Source of the DNA: Flavisolibacter sp.
GTDB taxonomy: Bacteria > Bacteroidota > Bacteroidia > Chitinophagales > Chitinophagaceae
Length of the DNA: 7,895 nucleotides
Assembly: GCA_025936195.1 (NCBI GenBank)
Contig: JAICTW010000096.1
Span: forward strand, 1 to 7,895
Direction: 5' to 3'
The position numbers and the translations under genes were made by a program. Position 1 is the stretch's first letter, and every line of letters starts with the position of its first letter. The notes below the pieces were generated by a model. That model was given only the letters and a program-made list of their open reading frames with translations, was not told the origin of the DNA and did not search any database. Shown piece by piece: positions 1 through 6,202 of the stretch.

Positions 1-25
1 AAACCTGTAATTTTTTCTTACTCAT
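1..25 (-). CDS. Probable 5' end of a divergent gene (partial, runs off the left edge)
   Basis: On the minus strand an ATG at 25-23 opens the reading frame MSKKKLQV and continues off the window. It is preceded by AAAGGAAGAG, a purine-rich Shine-Dalgarno-like stretch ending directly before the ATG, which is stronger than at any other start in this window. The lysine-rich opening followed by a hydrophobic residue is compatible with the cytoplasmic tip of a membrane-anchored or exported protein. Some S41 (C-terminal processing) peptidases of this phylum begin in a similar way, but eight residues cannot test that. It is divergent from the sugar kinase, with about 100 bases between the two starts. 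The existence of the gene is inferred from the start context only. Confidence 0.45.
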
Positions 26-33
26 CTCTTCCT

Positions 34-41
34 TTACTTTG
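34..41 (+). promoter_or_regulatory. Possible weak -7 box for the sugar kinase
   Basis: TTACTTTG resembles the Bacteroidota -7 consensus TAnnTTTG with one mismatch (second base T instead of A). It lies in the divergent spacer about 85 bases before the kinase ATG. A T-run at 11-16 lies roughly where the -33 element would be, but no clear TTG is present. It overlaps the ribosome-binding region of the divergent minus-strand gene. This is a weak candidate only. Confidence 0.22.
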
Positions 42-124
42 TAAAAATTATTGCAAAATAGCGGTTTTGAAAGAATGATCGAAGCTTTAGACCAATATTT
101 CAACAATACCTTAAGCAGAATCTC

Positions 125-970
125 ATGCCAGTAACCTTAATTGCCGATAGCGGGGCCACTAAAGCAGAATGGTGTTTACTCAATAACGGGAAAAAGAAAA
201 TTTTATTTACGCAGGGCATCAGCCCTTATTTTTTAAATACAGATCAAGTTGCCGAGCTGCTAACAAAAGAATTAGTCGCAAAGCTTAAGAATGCTACTGT
301 TGAACGAATCTATTATTATGGAACAGGCTGCGCCAATATTGAGAATGCTAAAAGCATAAAGAAGGCGCTGACCCGAGTGTTTCCCAAGGCACAGGTGAAT
401 GTGAATACCGATTTGATGGCCGCGACAAGAGCTGTTTGTGGACACGAAAAAGGGATAGCCTGCATTTTAGGGACAGGTTCCAACTCCTGTTACTATAATG
501 GAAAGAGCATTGTCAAAAATAGTCCGGGCATAGGTTATGTTTTAGGCGATGAGGGCAGCGGTGCTTATTTAGGGAAGAAAGTTTTACAATATTATTTGTA
601 CAACACATTTGATGAAGACTTGAGAGCAAGATTTGATGCCAGGTTCGTAACCACGCCTTCCGAAATTCTTGACAATGTTTATAAAAAGCCTTTGCCCAAC
701 AGATACCTGGCTTCCTTTACCATGTTTTTAGCAGAGAACCGTGGTCATTACATGATCGAAAATATTATTGAAGACGGGCTAAATGATTTTTTCTTCCAAC
801 ATTTGTGCAAGTATGCCGAAGTTTGGAAGTACCCGGTAAATTTTGCAGGAAGTGTAGCGTATGGATTTCAGGATGTAATCAAAGAACTTTGCAGATCCTA
901 TGAATTTGAGTTAGGAATTATTTTAAAAAATCCGATGGAAGGATTGGTGAAGTACCATAGGGAAGTTTGA
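125..970 (+). CDS. BadF/BadG/BcrA/BcrD-family amino-sugar kinase (MurNAc or GlcNAc kinase)
   Basis: This is a cytoplasmic ATP-dependent sugar kinase of the ASKHA (actin-like) fold, 281 residues, the usual length for bacterial GlcNAc-kinase-like BadF proteins. Visible motifs in order are the N-terminal phosphate loop ADSGATKAEW (residues 7-16), NTDLMAATRA (94-103) with D96 as probable catalytic base, the second phosphate loop ILGTGSNS (114-121), GIGYVLGDEGSGAYLG (135-150), and the adenosine-site segment FAGSVAYGF (240-248). The ATG at 125 places the first loop seven residues in, as is typical; no Shine-Dalgarno is evident. Substrate is inferred from context: the next gene is murQ, and characterised BadF-type MurK enzymes (Clostridium acetobutylicum; Tannerella forsythia, beside murQ) phosphorylate N-acetylmuramic acid. 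GlcNAc kinase is the alternative. The last two codons (E280, V281) and the TGA come from the first unit of a heptamer array; the protein otherwise looks complete, ending in the family-like PMEGLVKYH. Confidence 0.9.
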   Translation: MPVTLIADSGATKAEWCLLNNGKKKILFTQGISPYFLNTDQVAELLTKELVAKLKNATVERIYYYGTGCANIENAKSIKKALTRVFPKAQVNVNTDLMAATRAVCGHEKGIACILGTGSNSCYYNGKSIVKNSPGIGYVLGDEGSGAYLGKKVLQYYLYNTFDEDLRARFDARFVTTPSEILDNVYKKPLPNRYLASFTMFLAENRGHYMIENIIEDGLNDFFFQHLCKYAEVWKYPVNFAGSVAYGFQDVIKELCRSYEFELGIILKNPMEGLVKYHREV

Positions 971-1069
971 AGTTTGAAGTTTGAAGTTTGAAGTTTGAAG
1001 TTTGAAGTTTGAAGTTTGAAGTTTGAAGTTTGAAGTTTGAAGTTTGAAGTTTGAAGTTTGAAGTTTGAA
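962..1069 (+). repeat. Perfect 7-bp tandem repeat (GAAGTTT), 15.4 copies
   Basis: Fifteen exact GAAGTTT units run from 962 to 1066, followed by a partial GAA, with no base difference between copies. The array starts inside the kinase gene: GAA GTT TGA gives its last two residues and its stop, so a change in copy number leaves the protein unchanged. On the plus strand TGA recurs in all three frames. On the minus strand the repeat contains no stop and would translate as a heptad with the sequence SNFKLQT, which produces a spurious open frame across 898-1206. The purity suggests recent expansion by replication slippage. Confidence 0.98.
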
Positions 1070-1119
1070 TAAAAATGATAATTGTGTAAGATAAGAAAAG
1101 ATGTGATTGAATGGGTTAA

Positions 1120-1132
1120 GCTCCAGAGGAGC
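1120..1132. repeat. Small palindromic word GCTCC-AGA-GGAGC
   Basis: A perfect 5-bp stem with a 3-base loop, followed by GACATTTTAG. I recognise this as one of the short palindromes often scattered in intergenic DNA of this phylum; that is memory, not a search. It lacks a T-run, so it is not an obvious intrinsic terminator. Confidence 0.6.
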
Positions 1133-1206
1133 GACATTTTAGAAGCAATGAATTGAATGAACGATTGAAAACAATAGTGAGCTTCGAATGTGATGATAAA
1201 CGACAA

Positions 1207-1252
1207 GAACGTATAAGTGAGTGATGGCGCCTGCTGCGCTACAGGCTACAAC
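1207..1252 (+). repeat. Dispersed hairpin element, copy 1
   Basis: This 46-base segment matches the reverse complement of 7541-7586 at 41 of 46 positions without gaps. It begins GAACGTATAAGTGAGTGA, then carries a 6-bp stem TGGCGC / GCGCTA around the loop CTGCT, and ends CAGGCTACAAC. One stem pair is G-T here and G-C in the other copy, so pairing is kept. A partial copy lacking the stem lies at 3904-3921. Confidence 0.88.
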
Positions 1253-1289
1253 CGCAGTCGAATAGTAGTAAAGAAAATTGGCCAAAAAT

Positions 1290-1334
1290 AATTCGCGTAA
1301 TTCGTTCCCGATAGCTGTCGGGATTTAATTTGTG
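1290..1334 (+). repeat. AATTCG-type word repeat split by a palindrome
   Basis: The words AATTCGCGTAATTCGT (1290-1305) and AATTTGTGTAAT (1327-1338) look like parts of one degenerate AATTCGTGT tandem repeat. Between them lies TCCCGATAGCTGTCGGGA (1306-1323), a near-perfect palindrome (one G-T pair, AGCT centre). The arrangement suggests that the palindrome was inserted into the word repeat just upstream of murQ. Confidence 0.6.
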
Positions 1335-1340
1335 TAATAG

Positions 1341-2165
1341 ATGAATGAGTTTACTAAAATAACAGAGCAACCCAGTAAGTACCGCCATTTGGAAAGTATG
1401 CCCATAGGCGAGTTGCTTACCAACATCAACAATGAAGACAAAACGGTGCCCTTTGCTGTGGAGAAGTCAATTCCACAGATCAAACGTTTAGTGGGGGCTG
1501 TAACCGATAAAATGCTGGCCGGCGGCCGGCTTTTTTATATTGGTGCAGGCACCAGTGGCCGTTTGGCTGTGGTGGATGCAAGTGAATGTCCGCCCACCTA
1601 TGGTGTTCCATACGGACTGGTTATTGCCGTAATTGCCGGCGGCGATGAAGCTATTACCAAGGCCATTGAAAAAGCCGAAGACAGTTTTGATCAAGGGTGG
1701 ACAGACCTTCAAAAGCATAACATCAATTCGAAAGATGTGGTGGTAGGCATTGCAGCAAGCGGAACCACGCCTTATGTAATTGGTGCTTTAACCGAATGTC
1801 AGAGAAGGGGCATTACAACCGGATGCATTACCAACAACCCAGGCTCTTCTTTAACGGATGTGGCCGATTTTCCCATTGAGTGTGAAGTAGGGCCTGAGTT
1901 TGTAACCGGAAGCACAAGAATGAAAAGCGGTACTTCGCAAAAACTCATTCTTAATATGATCTCAACAACGGTAATGATTCAGTTAGGAAGAGTGGAAGAC
2001 AATAAAATGGTGAACATGCAACTCACCAACGAAAAGCTGATTGACCGTGGCACAAAAATGATAATGGACAAATTAGGTTTAACAGATTATGAGGAAGCCA
2101 AGGAATTATTATTGCAATATGGCAGCGTCAAAAAAGCTGTTGACAATTACAAACTGAAGAAATAG
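1341..2165 (+). CDS. murQ: N-acetylmuramic acid 6-phosphate etherase
   Basis: MurQ removes the D-lactyl ether from MurNAc-6-phosphate, giving GlcNAc-6-phosphate and D-lactate, in cytoplasmic peptidoglycan recycling. The protein has 274 residues, normal for the family in this phylum and somewhat shorter than E. coli MurQ. It opens with the family signature TEQPSKY (8-14). The SIS sugar-isomerase fold follows, with GGRLFYIGAGTSGRL (61-75) as phosphosugar-binding loop, DASECPPT (79-86) where E82 matches the catalytic Glu83 of E. coli, and KAEDS (111-115) where E113 matches the second proposed catalytic Glu. AASGTTPYV (138-146) and GSTRMKSGTSQKL (190-202) are further SIS-type segments. The C-terminal part (from about 225) carries the short helical domain. 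The ATG at 1341 leaves the usual N-terminus, with no Shine-Dalgarno. The upstream kinase could make its substrate. The next gene starts on the last base of its stop. Confidence 0.96.
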   Translation: MNEFTKITEQPSKYRHLESMPIGELLTNINNEDKTVPFAVEKSIPQIKRLVGAVTDKMLAGGRLFYIGAGTSGRLAVVDASECPPTYGVPYGLVIAVIAGGDEAITKAIEKAEDSFDQGWTDLQKHNINSKDVVVGIAASGTTPYVIGALTECQRRGITTGCITNNPGSSLTDVADFPIECEVGPEFVTGSTRMKSGTSQKLILNMISTTVMIQLGRVEDNKMVNMQLTNEKLIDRGTKMIMDKLGLTDYEEAKELLLQYGSVKKAVDNYKLKK

Positions 2166-2731
2166 TGCATGATATAGAACCATATTATAATTGGCGCCAT
2201 ATTTATGTGAGCGAGGAAGATGAGCGGTCACCTTTTTATAAGAGAGAATATTCTGAATTTGAATTTACCTCTGCTGTTTACAATTATTATATCCATCCGC
2301 AATGGGATGATTTTGGAAGCCGCACCTTGTATTTGAAAGTTCTGCAGGCTAATTACGATGAGCATTATGTGATCATTGAGCTGATCGGTGAATGGAACGA
2401 TGCCATTGAAAATGATATCATGGAATTGAAAAGAGAAGTGGCCGATAAATTTATGGAGGAAGGCATTACCAAATTTATTTTCATCACCGAAAATGTGCTG
2501 AATTTCCACAGTGGAGATAAAGATTATTATCAGGAATGGTATGAAGAGGTCAGTGACCTTGATGGATGGATCGTTAGTGTGAACATGCCCGAGGCCACAC
2601 AGCATGATTTCAAAAAAGCAAAGCTGAATTACTACGTCGAGTTAATGAATATTGACAACTGGCGGGTGTATAATCCATATCATCTCTTTAAAAAAATAGA
2701 TGAAGAGTTGGGCAGGCGTTTGCCTTTGTAG
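2165..2731 (+). CDS. Conserved-looking hypothetical protein of 188 aa, coupled to murQ
   Basis: I cannot assign a function. The start is GTG at 2165, sharing one base with the murQ stop (TAGTG), an overlap that implies translational coupling and transcription from the murQ promoter. An ATG at 2169 is out of frame. The product is soluble-looking, with no signal peptide or membrane segment. It is strongly acidic and rich in Tyr, Trp and Asp (for example EPYYNWRHIY at 4-13 and YYIHPQWDDFG at 40-50). A hydrophobic strand (TLYLKVLQ, 53-60), HYVIIELIGEW (66-76), a charged helix (82-98) and KFIFITENVLNFH (102-114) suggest an alpha/beta domain, vaguely like a STAS fold, though no motif proves this. 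I believe similar proteins without annotation occur in related genomes, but could not check. Codon use resembles the neighbours. Confidence 0.82.
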   Translation: MHDIEPYYNWRHIYVSEEDERSPFYKREYSEFEFTSAVYNYYIHPQWDDFGSRTLYLKVLQANYDEHYVIIELIGEWNDAIENDIMELKREVADKFMEEGITKFIFITENVLNFHSGDKDYYQEWYEEVSDLDGWIVSVNMPEATQHDFKKAKLNYYVELMNIDNWRVYNPYHLFKKIDEELGRRLPL

Positions 2732-2922
2732 CGCATTGTCGTGAATGGTCAATAATCAGCCCGGTAGTTATCAAGGGTGAATTAGAGACCCCTTTTAGAA
2801 TTCCTTACGATGCTTATGCAATTGAACTTTATTTTATTAAGGATTTGCCGTTCGCTAATTCCTTCGTAACATTCAATCTATCTTCCGCCCTAGCCATTGC
2901 TTCTGAAAGAATGAATGGTCCG

Positions 2923-2964
2923 CTTTGAATTTTGAACTCTCAACCGCCAACTGCTACCTGATAT
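2923..2964 (-). repeat. AGTTGGC/AGTTGAC-type word repeat
   Basis: Read on the minus strand the segment contains GTAGCAGTTGGCGGTTGAG followed by AGTTCAAAATTCAAAG. It belongs to the same loose word family as AGTTGACAGTTGATAGTTAG at 3789-3808 in the next gap, in opposite orientation. Degenerate short-word repeats of this kind are frequent in intergenic DNA of this phylum. Confidence 0.5.
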
Positions 2965-3009
2965 TCGTCACTTCTTTTATTTTCATTAACAACTTTCACA
3001 TTCACGGCT

Positions 3010-3017
3010 TACCTTTG
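3010..3017 (+). promoter_or_regulatory. Probable -7 box of the sdh cluster promoter
   Basis: TACCTTTG exactly fits the Bacteroidota housekeeping -7 consensus TAnnTTTG and is followed by the commonly seen C. Transcription would begin near 3024, giving a leader of about 25 bases before the sdhC ATG at 3050. No good TTG-type -33 element is visible at the expected distance; the sequence there is around TTAACAACTTTC (2986-2997). The leader has no Shine-Dalgarno, as is usual in the phylum. Confidence 0.62.
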
Positions 3018-3049
3018 CGTCAAATTTTTCAACCCTCCTCTGATAGCTT

Positions 3050-3769
3050 ATGAAATGGTCACAATTCTTCACTACCGCTGTTGGAAAGAAAATAGTGATG
3101 GCGTTAAGTGGTCTGTTCCTGATAACTTTTTTATTGGTGCATGTTGGATTGAACTCCTGTGTTTTTTATGACCTGTCGTTTTTCGATCACAACGACAATG
3201 GCTCCATGTTTAACAGGGCAGCCCATTTCATGGGAGCTTCGCTGGTTATACGTATCATGGAATTTATCTTGTTTGCGGGTTTCATCGTTCATATAATTCA
3301 GGGGTATGTTGTTGAAATAAAAAACCGTTCCAAAAGGAAAAAAGGATATCAGATATCCTTGGGAAATCGTGGCAGCACCTGGATGAGCCGTAACATGGCA
3401 ATATTGGGAACACTGATTTTTCTGTATCTCATTATTCATGTTTCTCAGTTTTGGGTGCCATCAAGAATCACTAAAAATATTCAGCCATTCAGGTTAAGAG
3501 ACGGAAGTGAAATTCATGATCTGTTCCGGTTAATGTTTGAAACGTTTCAGCAAGGCTGGGTTGTGATTTTATATCTGGTTGGTGTGATTGCTCTGTGCTT
3601 TCATTTATTACAGGGATTTCATGCATCGTTCCGTTCCATGGGCGTTCACAACAAAAAATATTTGGGAACGCTGAAAGTGTTGGGTTATGTTTTTAGTGTA
3701 GTGGTTTGTTTGTTGTTTGCACTGATGCCGATCAGCATGTATTTCCAATGGGTGAGTCCATTTAAGTAG
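3050..3769 (+). CDS. sdhC: Succinate dehydrogenase/fumarate reductase cytochrome b subunit (SdhC, b558 type)
   Basis: This is the membrane anchor of complex II, passing electrons between the iron-sulfur subunit and menaquinone. Its 239 residues are normal for the single-anchor Bacteroidota type, which has no SdhD. Five hydrophobic helices are visible at about 15-38, 62-88, 115-137, 168-190 and 208-230. Histidines inside the first four, H31 (LLVHVGLN), H81 (FIVHIIQG), H130 (LIIHVSQF) and H185 (CFHLLQGFH), are the candidate axial ligands for two b hemes, by analogy with the Wolinella and Bacillus five-helix anchors; H191 is also close. The basic loop KNRSKRKKGY (91-100) is probably cytoplasmic. 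The ATG at 3050 follows a good -7 box and gives the typical short start MKWSQFFTTAVGKK. The cluster continues with sdhA, but only after an unusually long repeat-filled gap. Confidence 0.94.
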   Translation: MKWSQFFTTAVGKKIVMALSGLFLITFLLVHVGLNSCVFYDLSFFDHNDNGSMFNRAAHFMGASLVIRIMEFILFAGFIVHIIQGYVVEIKNRSKRKKGYQISLGNRGSTWMSRNMAILGTLIFLYLIIHVSQFWVPSRITKNIQPFRLRDGSEIHDLFRLMFETFQQGWVVILYLVGVIALCFHLLQGFHASFRSMGVHNKKYLGTLKVLGYVFSVVVCLLFALMPISMYFQWVSPFK

Positions 3770-3788
3770 TGAGTGGAAAACGGCGAGT

Positions 3789-3808
3789 AGTTGACAGTTG
3801 ATAGTTAG
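3789..3808 (+). repeat. AGTTGAC-type word repeat
   Basis: AGTTGACAGTTGATAGTTAG consists of two and a half degenerate copies of a 7-base word. The same family appears on the opposite strand at 2923-2964. Confidence 0.55.
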
Positions 3809-3903
3809 AAATGATAAGAAGATGTCAATGGCTGATCAAGAAGCGGGAAGTAAAAGTTGTTTGAAAATAGTAGTGCACTTTCATAATGCTCAATAAAATT
3901 ACA

Positions 3904-3921
3904 GAACGTACAAGTGAGTGA
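3904..3921 (+). repeat. Dispersed hairpin element, copy 2 (partial, stem lost)
   Basis: GAACGTACAAGTGAGTGA matches the first 18 bases of copy 1 (1207-1224) at 17 positions. The TGGCGC stem is absent; the sequence continues CACAACAGGCGATGATAG. Upstream, CACTTTCATAATGCTCAATA (3877-3896) aligns loosely with the corresponding flank of copy 3 (CACTTGCACAATGTTCAATA on the minus strand), so the homology extends beyond the core. Confidence 0.7.
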
Positions 3922-4049
3922 CACAACAGGCGATGATAGTAGCAGTGCAGTTAAGTTTAGAAATTAAATTAAGAGATAAAAGAATTGGTAAAGAGAAAAA
4001 GAGTTCTGTTGATATTCTCCTTGCTCTTTTCAAAACCTTTATGGCTTAG

Positions 4050-4095
4050 TCAAATAAATTATCAAATCATCAAATTGTCGAATTGTCAAATTTGA
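4050..4095 (+). repeat. CAAATTATC-type word repeat before sdhA
   Basis: About five degenerate copies of an 8-10 base word (ATCAAATCATCAAATTGTC and similar) end in the palindrome TCAAATTTGA at 4086-4095. It occupies the place of a ribosome-binding site; no Shine-Dalgarno is present before the ATG at 4099. Confidence 0.65.
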
Positions 4096-4098
4096 TCT

Positions 4099-6072
4099 AT
4101 GCTTGATTCAAAAATTCCTCCGGGCCCGTTAGAGAAAAAATGGGAAGAATATAAGGACCATGTAAAACTGGTGAACCCGACCAATAAAAGAAGCCTTGAA
4201 ATTATTGTAATTGGAACAGGGCTTGCAGGCGCATCGGCAGCGGCTTCGCTTGGTGAGTTGGGTTATAAAGTGAAAGCATTTTGTTTTCAGGATTCTCCAC
4301 GCCGTGCCCACTCCATTGCAGCGCAGGGCGGAATTAATGCGGCAAAAAATTATCAGAACGACGGCGACTCTGTGTTCCGTCTTTTTTATGATACTATTAA
4401 AGGAGGTGACTACCGTTCACGTGAAGCGAATGTTCATCGCCTGGCTGAAGTAAGTGCTAATATCATTGATCAATGTGTGGCACAAGGTGTTCCGTTTGCA
4501 AGAGAGTATGGCGGCTTGCTGAGCAACCGTTCCTTTGGTGGTGTGCAGGTGCAGCGCACATTTTATGCAGCTGGACAAACAGGGCAACAATTATTGGTCG
4601 GCGCTTACCAGGCGTTGGAAAGACAAATAGCACTGAGCAATGTAACCATGTACAGCCGTCACGAGATGTTAGAATTGGTGATCATTGATGGAAAGGCGAG
4701 AGGCATCATTGCAAGAAATTTAATAACGGGAGAACTGGAACGTCATTTTGGTCATGCCGTAGTGATGTGCAGCGGTGGTTATGGAAATGTTTTTTATCTC
4801 TCCACAAATGCTATGGGCAGCAATGCCACAGCAATCTGGAAGGCACATAAAAACGGAGCTTACTTTGGTAACCCTTGCTATACACAAATTCATCCAACCT
4901 GTATTCCCGTTAGCGGCGAACATCAATCGAAACTTACATTGATGTCTGAGTCTTTGCGTAATGATGGAAGAATTTGGGTTCCGAAAAAGCAAGGCGATGC
5001 AAGAAAGCCCAATGAAATTCCGCATGAGGAAAGAGATTATTATTTAGAAAGAAGATATCCTGCATTTGGTAATCTCGTGCCCCGCGACGTAGCATCAAGA
5101 GCAGCAAAGGAAAGATGTGATGCCGGTTATGGAGTAGGTTCGTCAAAGCAGGCCGTGTATTTAGATTTTGCTTCGGCCATTCAACGTTATGGTCATGTGG
5201 AGGCCAACAAACGCGGAATACATAGTGCCGACGAAGCAACAATAATTCAGTTAGGCAAAGAAGTAGTGAAAGAGAAATACGGCAATCTTTTCGACATGTA
5301 TGAAAAGATCACGGGTGAAAATCCGTATGAGGTTCCAATGCGCATTTATCCGGCCATTCACTACACTATGGGTGGACTGTGGGTGGATTATGAATTGATG
5401 ACGTCGATCCCTGGCTTGTACGCCTTGGGCGAATGTAATTTTTCAGATCATGGCGCCAACCGTTTAGGTGCTTCTGCATTGATGCAGGGATTGGCTGATG
5501 GATATTTTGTAATTCCTTATACCATTGGAAATTACCTGGCAGATGAAATTCGCACCAAACCAATTCCTACTTCGCATCCTGCATTTGGAGAAGCTGAGAA
5601 AACGGTCCGTGAACGTATTGAAAAGCTCATGAGCATTAAAGGTTCTGAAACAGTGGAAAGTTTGCACAAGCGTTTGGGAAAGATCATGTGGAATAAATGC
5701 GGAATGGCAAGAAATGCAAAAGACTTGCAGGAAGCAATTCAGGAGATCCGCGAATTGAGAAAAGAATTCTGGAGCAATGCAAAAATCCCCGGAGGCATTA
5801 ATGAATTCAATCCTGAATTAGACAAGGCAGGCCGTGTTGCTGATTTCATGGAACTCGGTGAATTGATGTGCATAGATGCTTTGCAAAGAGCAGAAAGTTG
5901 CGGTGGACATTTCAGGGAAGAATCGCAAACCGAAGAAGGTGAAGCCTTGCGCAGGGATGCAGAGTTCATGTATGTTTCGGCATGGGAATATCAACCCGGT
6001 GAACAATGGCAGTTGCATAAAGAGGAGTTGAAGTACGAGGTGGTGAAACCGACGCAGAGAAGTTATAAATAA
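4099..6072 (+). CDS. sdhA: Succinate dehydrogenase/fumarate reductase flavoprotein subunit (SdhA)
   Basis: This catalytic subunit of complex II interconverts succinate and fumarate using covalently bound FAD, at the cytoplasmic face of the inner membrane. Its 657 residues are the usual size in Bacteroidota. Visible landmarks are the dinucleotide-binding [20 protein letters not shown] (36-55), then H71 in [15 protein letters not shown] (71-85), the expected FAD-linking histidine. QTGQQLL (160-166) and the flavin-domain segment [17 protein letters not shown] follow. H421 in IHYTMGG is a substrate-site histidine. [20 protein letters not shown] contains R455, matching the conserved substrate-binding arginine. 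The C-terminal helical domain includes [15 protein letters not shown], and the C-terminus ([14 protein letters not shown]) is typical. The ATG at 4099 gives the expected [15 protein letters not shown] opening. The gene is intact. It lies 329 bases after sdhC, and sdhB follows only after an interposed S23-family gene. Confidence 0.97.
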   Translation: MLDSKIPPGPLEKKWEEYKDHVKLVNPTNKRSLEIIVIGTGLAGASAAASLGELGYKVKAFCFQDSPRRAHSIAAQGGINAAKNYQNDGDSVFRLFYDTIKGGDYRSREANVHRLAEVSANIIDQCVAQGVPFAREYGGLLSNRSFGGVQVQRTFYAAGQTGQQLLVGAYQALERQIALSNVTMYSRHEMLELVIIDGKARGIIARNLITGELERHFGHAVVMCSGGYGNVFYLSTNAMGSNATAIWKAHKNGAYFGNPCYTQIHPTCIPVSGEHQSKLTLMSESLRNDGRIWVPKKQGDARKPNEIPHEERDYYLERRYPAFGNLVPRDVASRAAKERCDAGYGVGSSKQAVYLDFASAIQRYGHVEANKRGIHSADEATIIQLGKEVVKEKYGNLFDMYEKITGENPYEVPMRIYPAIHYTMGGLWVDYELMTSIPGLYALGECNFSDHGANRLGASALMQGLADGYFVIPYTIGNYLADEIRTKPIPTSHPAFGEAEKTVRERIEKLMSIKGSETVESLHKRLGKIMWNKCGMARNAKDLQEAIQEIRELRKEFWSNAKIPGGINEFNPELDKAGRVADFMELGELMCIDALQRAESCGGHFREESQTEEGEALRRDAEFMYVSAWEYQPGEQWQLHKEELKYEVVKPTQRSYK

Positions 6073-6079
6073 TCGTTGC

Positions 6080-6201
6080 ATTGTTCAATGGTTAAATTGT
6101 TTAATTGTTTCCGGCGCTGGTTTCAATTAGCAAATTAGCAGTTTAGAAATCAGGCAATGATTATATAAATTGTTTCATGGTTTAATCGTTAAATTATTAA
6201 T
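6080..6201 (+). repeat. AT-rich word repeats downstream of sdhA
   Basis: Two related words, ATTGTTCAATGGTTAAATTG (6080-6099, continuing to 6110) and ATTGTTTCATGGTTTAATCG (6169-6188, continuing to 6201), flank a different word repeat, AATTAGCAAATTAGCAG (6125-6141). The spacer holds no gene. The second copy contains an in-frame TTG at 6170 that could be mistaken for the start of the following gene. Confidence 0.55.
6091..6110 (+). repeat. Left arm of the inverted repeat around the S23-family gene
   Basis: GTTAAATTGTTTAATTGTTT, reverse-complemented, matches AAACAATTAAACAGTTTAGC at 6589-6608 in 18 of 20 positions. The two arms enclose 6111-6588, which contains the complete four-helix-bundle gene. 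Because both arms are AT-rich word-type sequence, chance or shared word usage remains possible. Confidence 0.6.
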
Positions 6202-6202
6202 C

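Larger units (their letters stand above)
1071..1340. other. Gene-free spacer before murQ, built from repeats
   Basis: After the heptamer array no credible gene is seen up to the murQ ATG. The spacer holds a GCTCC-AGA-GGAGC hairpin (1120-1132), copy 1 of the dispersed 46-base hairpin element (1207-1252), and an AATTCG-type word repeat (1290-1334) interrupted by a CCCGA palindrome (1306-1323). No convincing TAnnTTTG promoter for murQ was found. TTAATTTG, 10 bases before the ATG, is too close to serve as a -7 box. Confidence 0.75.
2732..3049. other. Gene-free spacer upstream of sdhC
   Basis: The 318 bases hold the likely sdhC promoter (3010-3017) and a word repeat on the minus strand (2923-2964). 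The rest is unassigned. A plus-strand frame is open without a good start from 2704 to the TGA at 2926-2928, with protein-like composition (for example PFRIPYDAYAIELYF). A 22-codon minus-strand frame (2897-2829) overlaps it. Neither has a recognisable domain or start context, so neither is called as a gene. A decayed coding fragment is possible. Confidence 0.5.
3770..4098. other. Repeat-rich 329-bp gap between sdhC and sdhA
   Basis: No gene is seen. The gap holds an AGTTGAC-type word repeat (3789-3808), a partial copy of the dispersed hairpin element (core 3904-3921, weaker similarity from about 3861), and a CAAATTATC-type word repeat that runs to four bases before the sdhA ATG (4050-4095). 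No clear TAnnTTTG promoter for sdhA and no strong terminator were found, so read-through from sdhC is the simplest reading. Confidence 0.7.

Noticed and set aside
962..970. Truncation of the kinase by the repeat array
   Set aside because: The protein has normal length and all motifs; the conserved end PMEGLVKYH precedes the repeat, so only the last two residues are affected.
962..1069. CRISPR array
   Set aside because: The 7-base units are contiguous, with no spacers.
898..1206. Minus-strand 102-residue frame with SNFKLQT repeats
   Set aside because: It exists only because the GAAGTTT array has no stop on the minus strand. It overlaps the kinase 3' end and has no family resemblance.
4129..6081. 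Numerous minus-strand frames and one alternate plus-strand frame (4473-4688) within sdhA
   Set aside because: sdhA is intact and strongly conserved there. These frames lack any recognisable domain and are shadows of its codon use.
6170..6202. TTG start extending the S23-family protein by 11 residues
   Set aside because: The extra residues translate an AT-rich word repeat, and the family-like N-terminus begins at the ATG at 6203.
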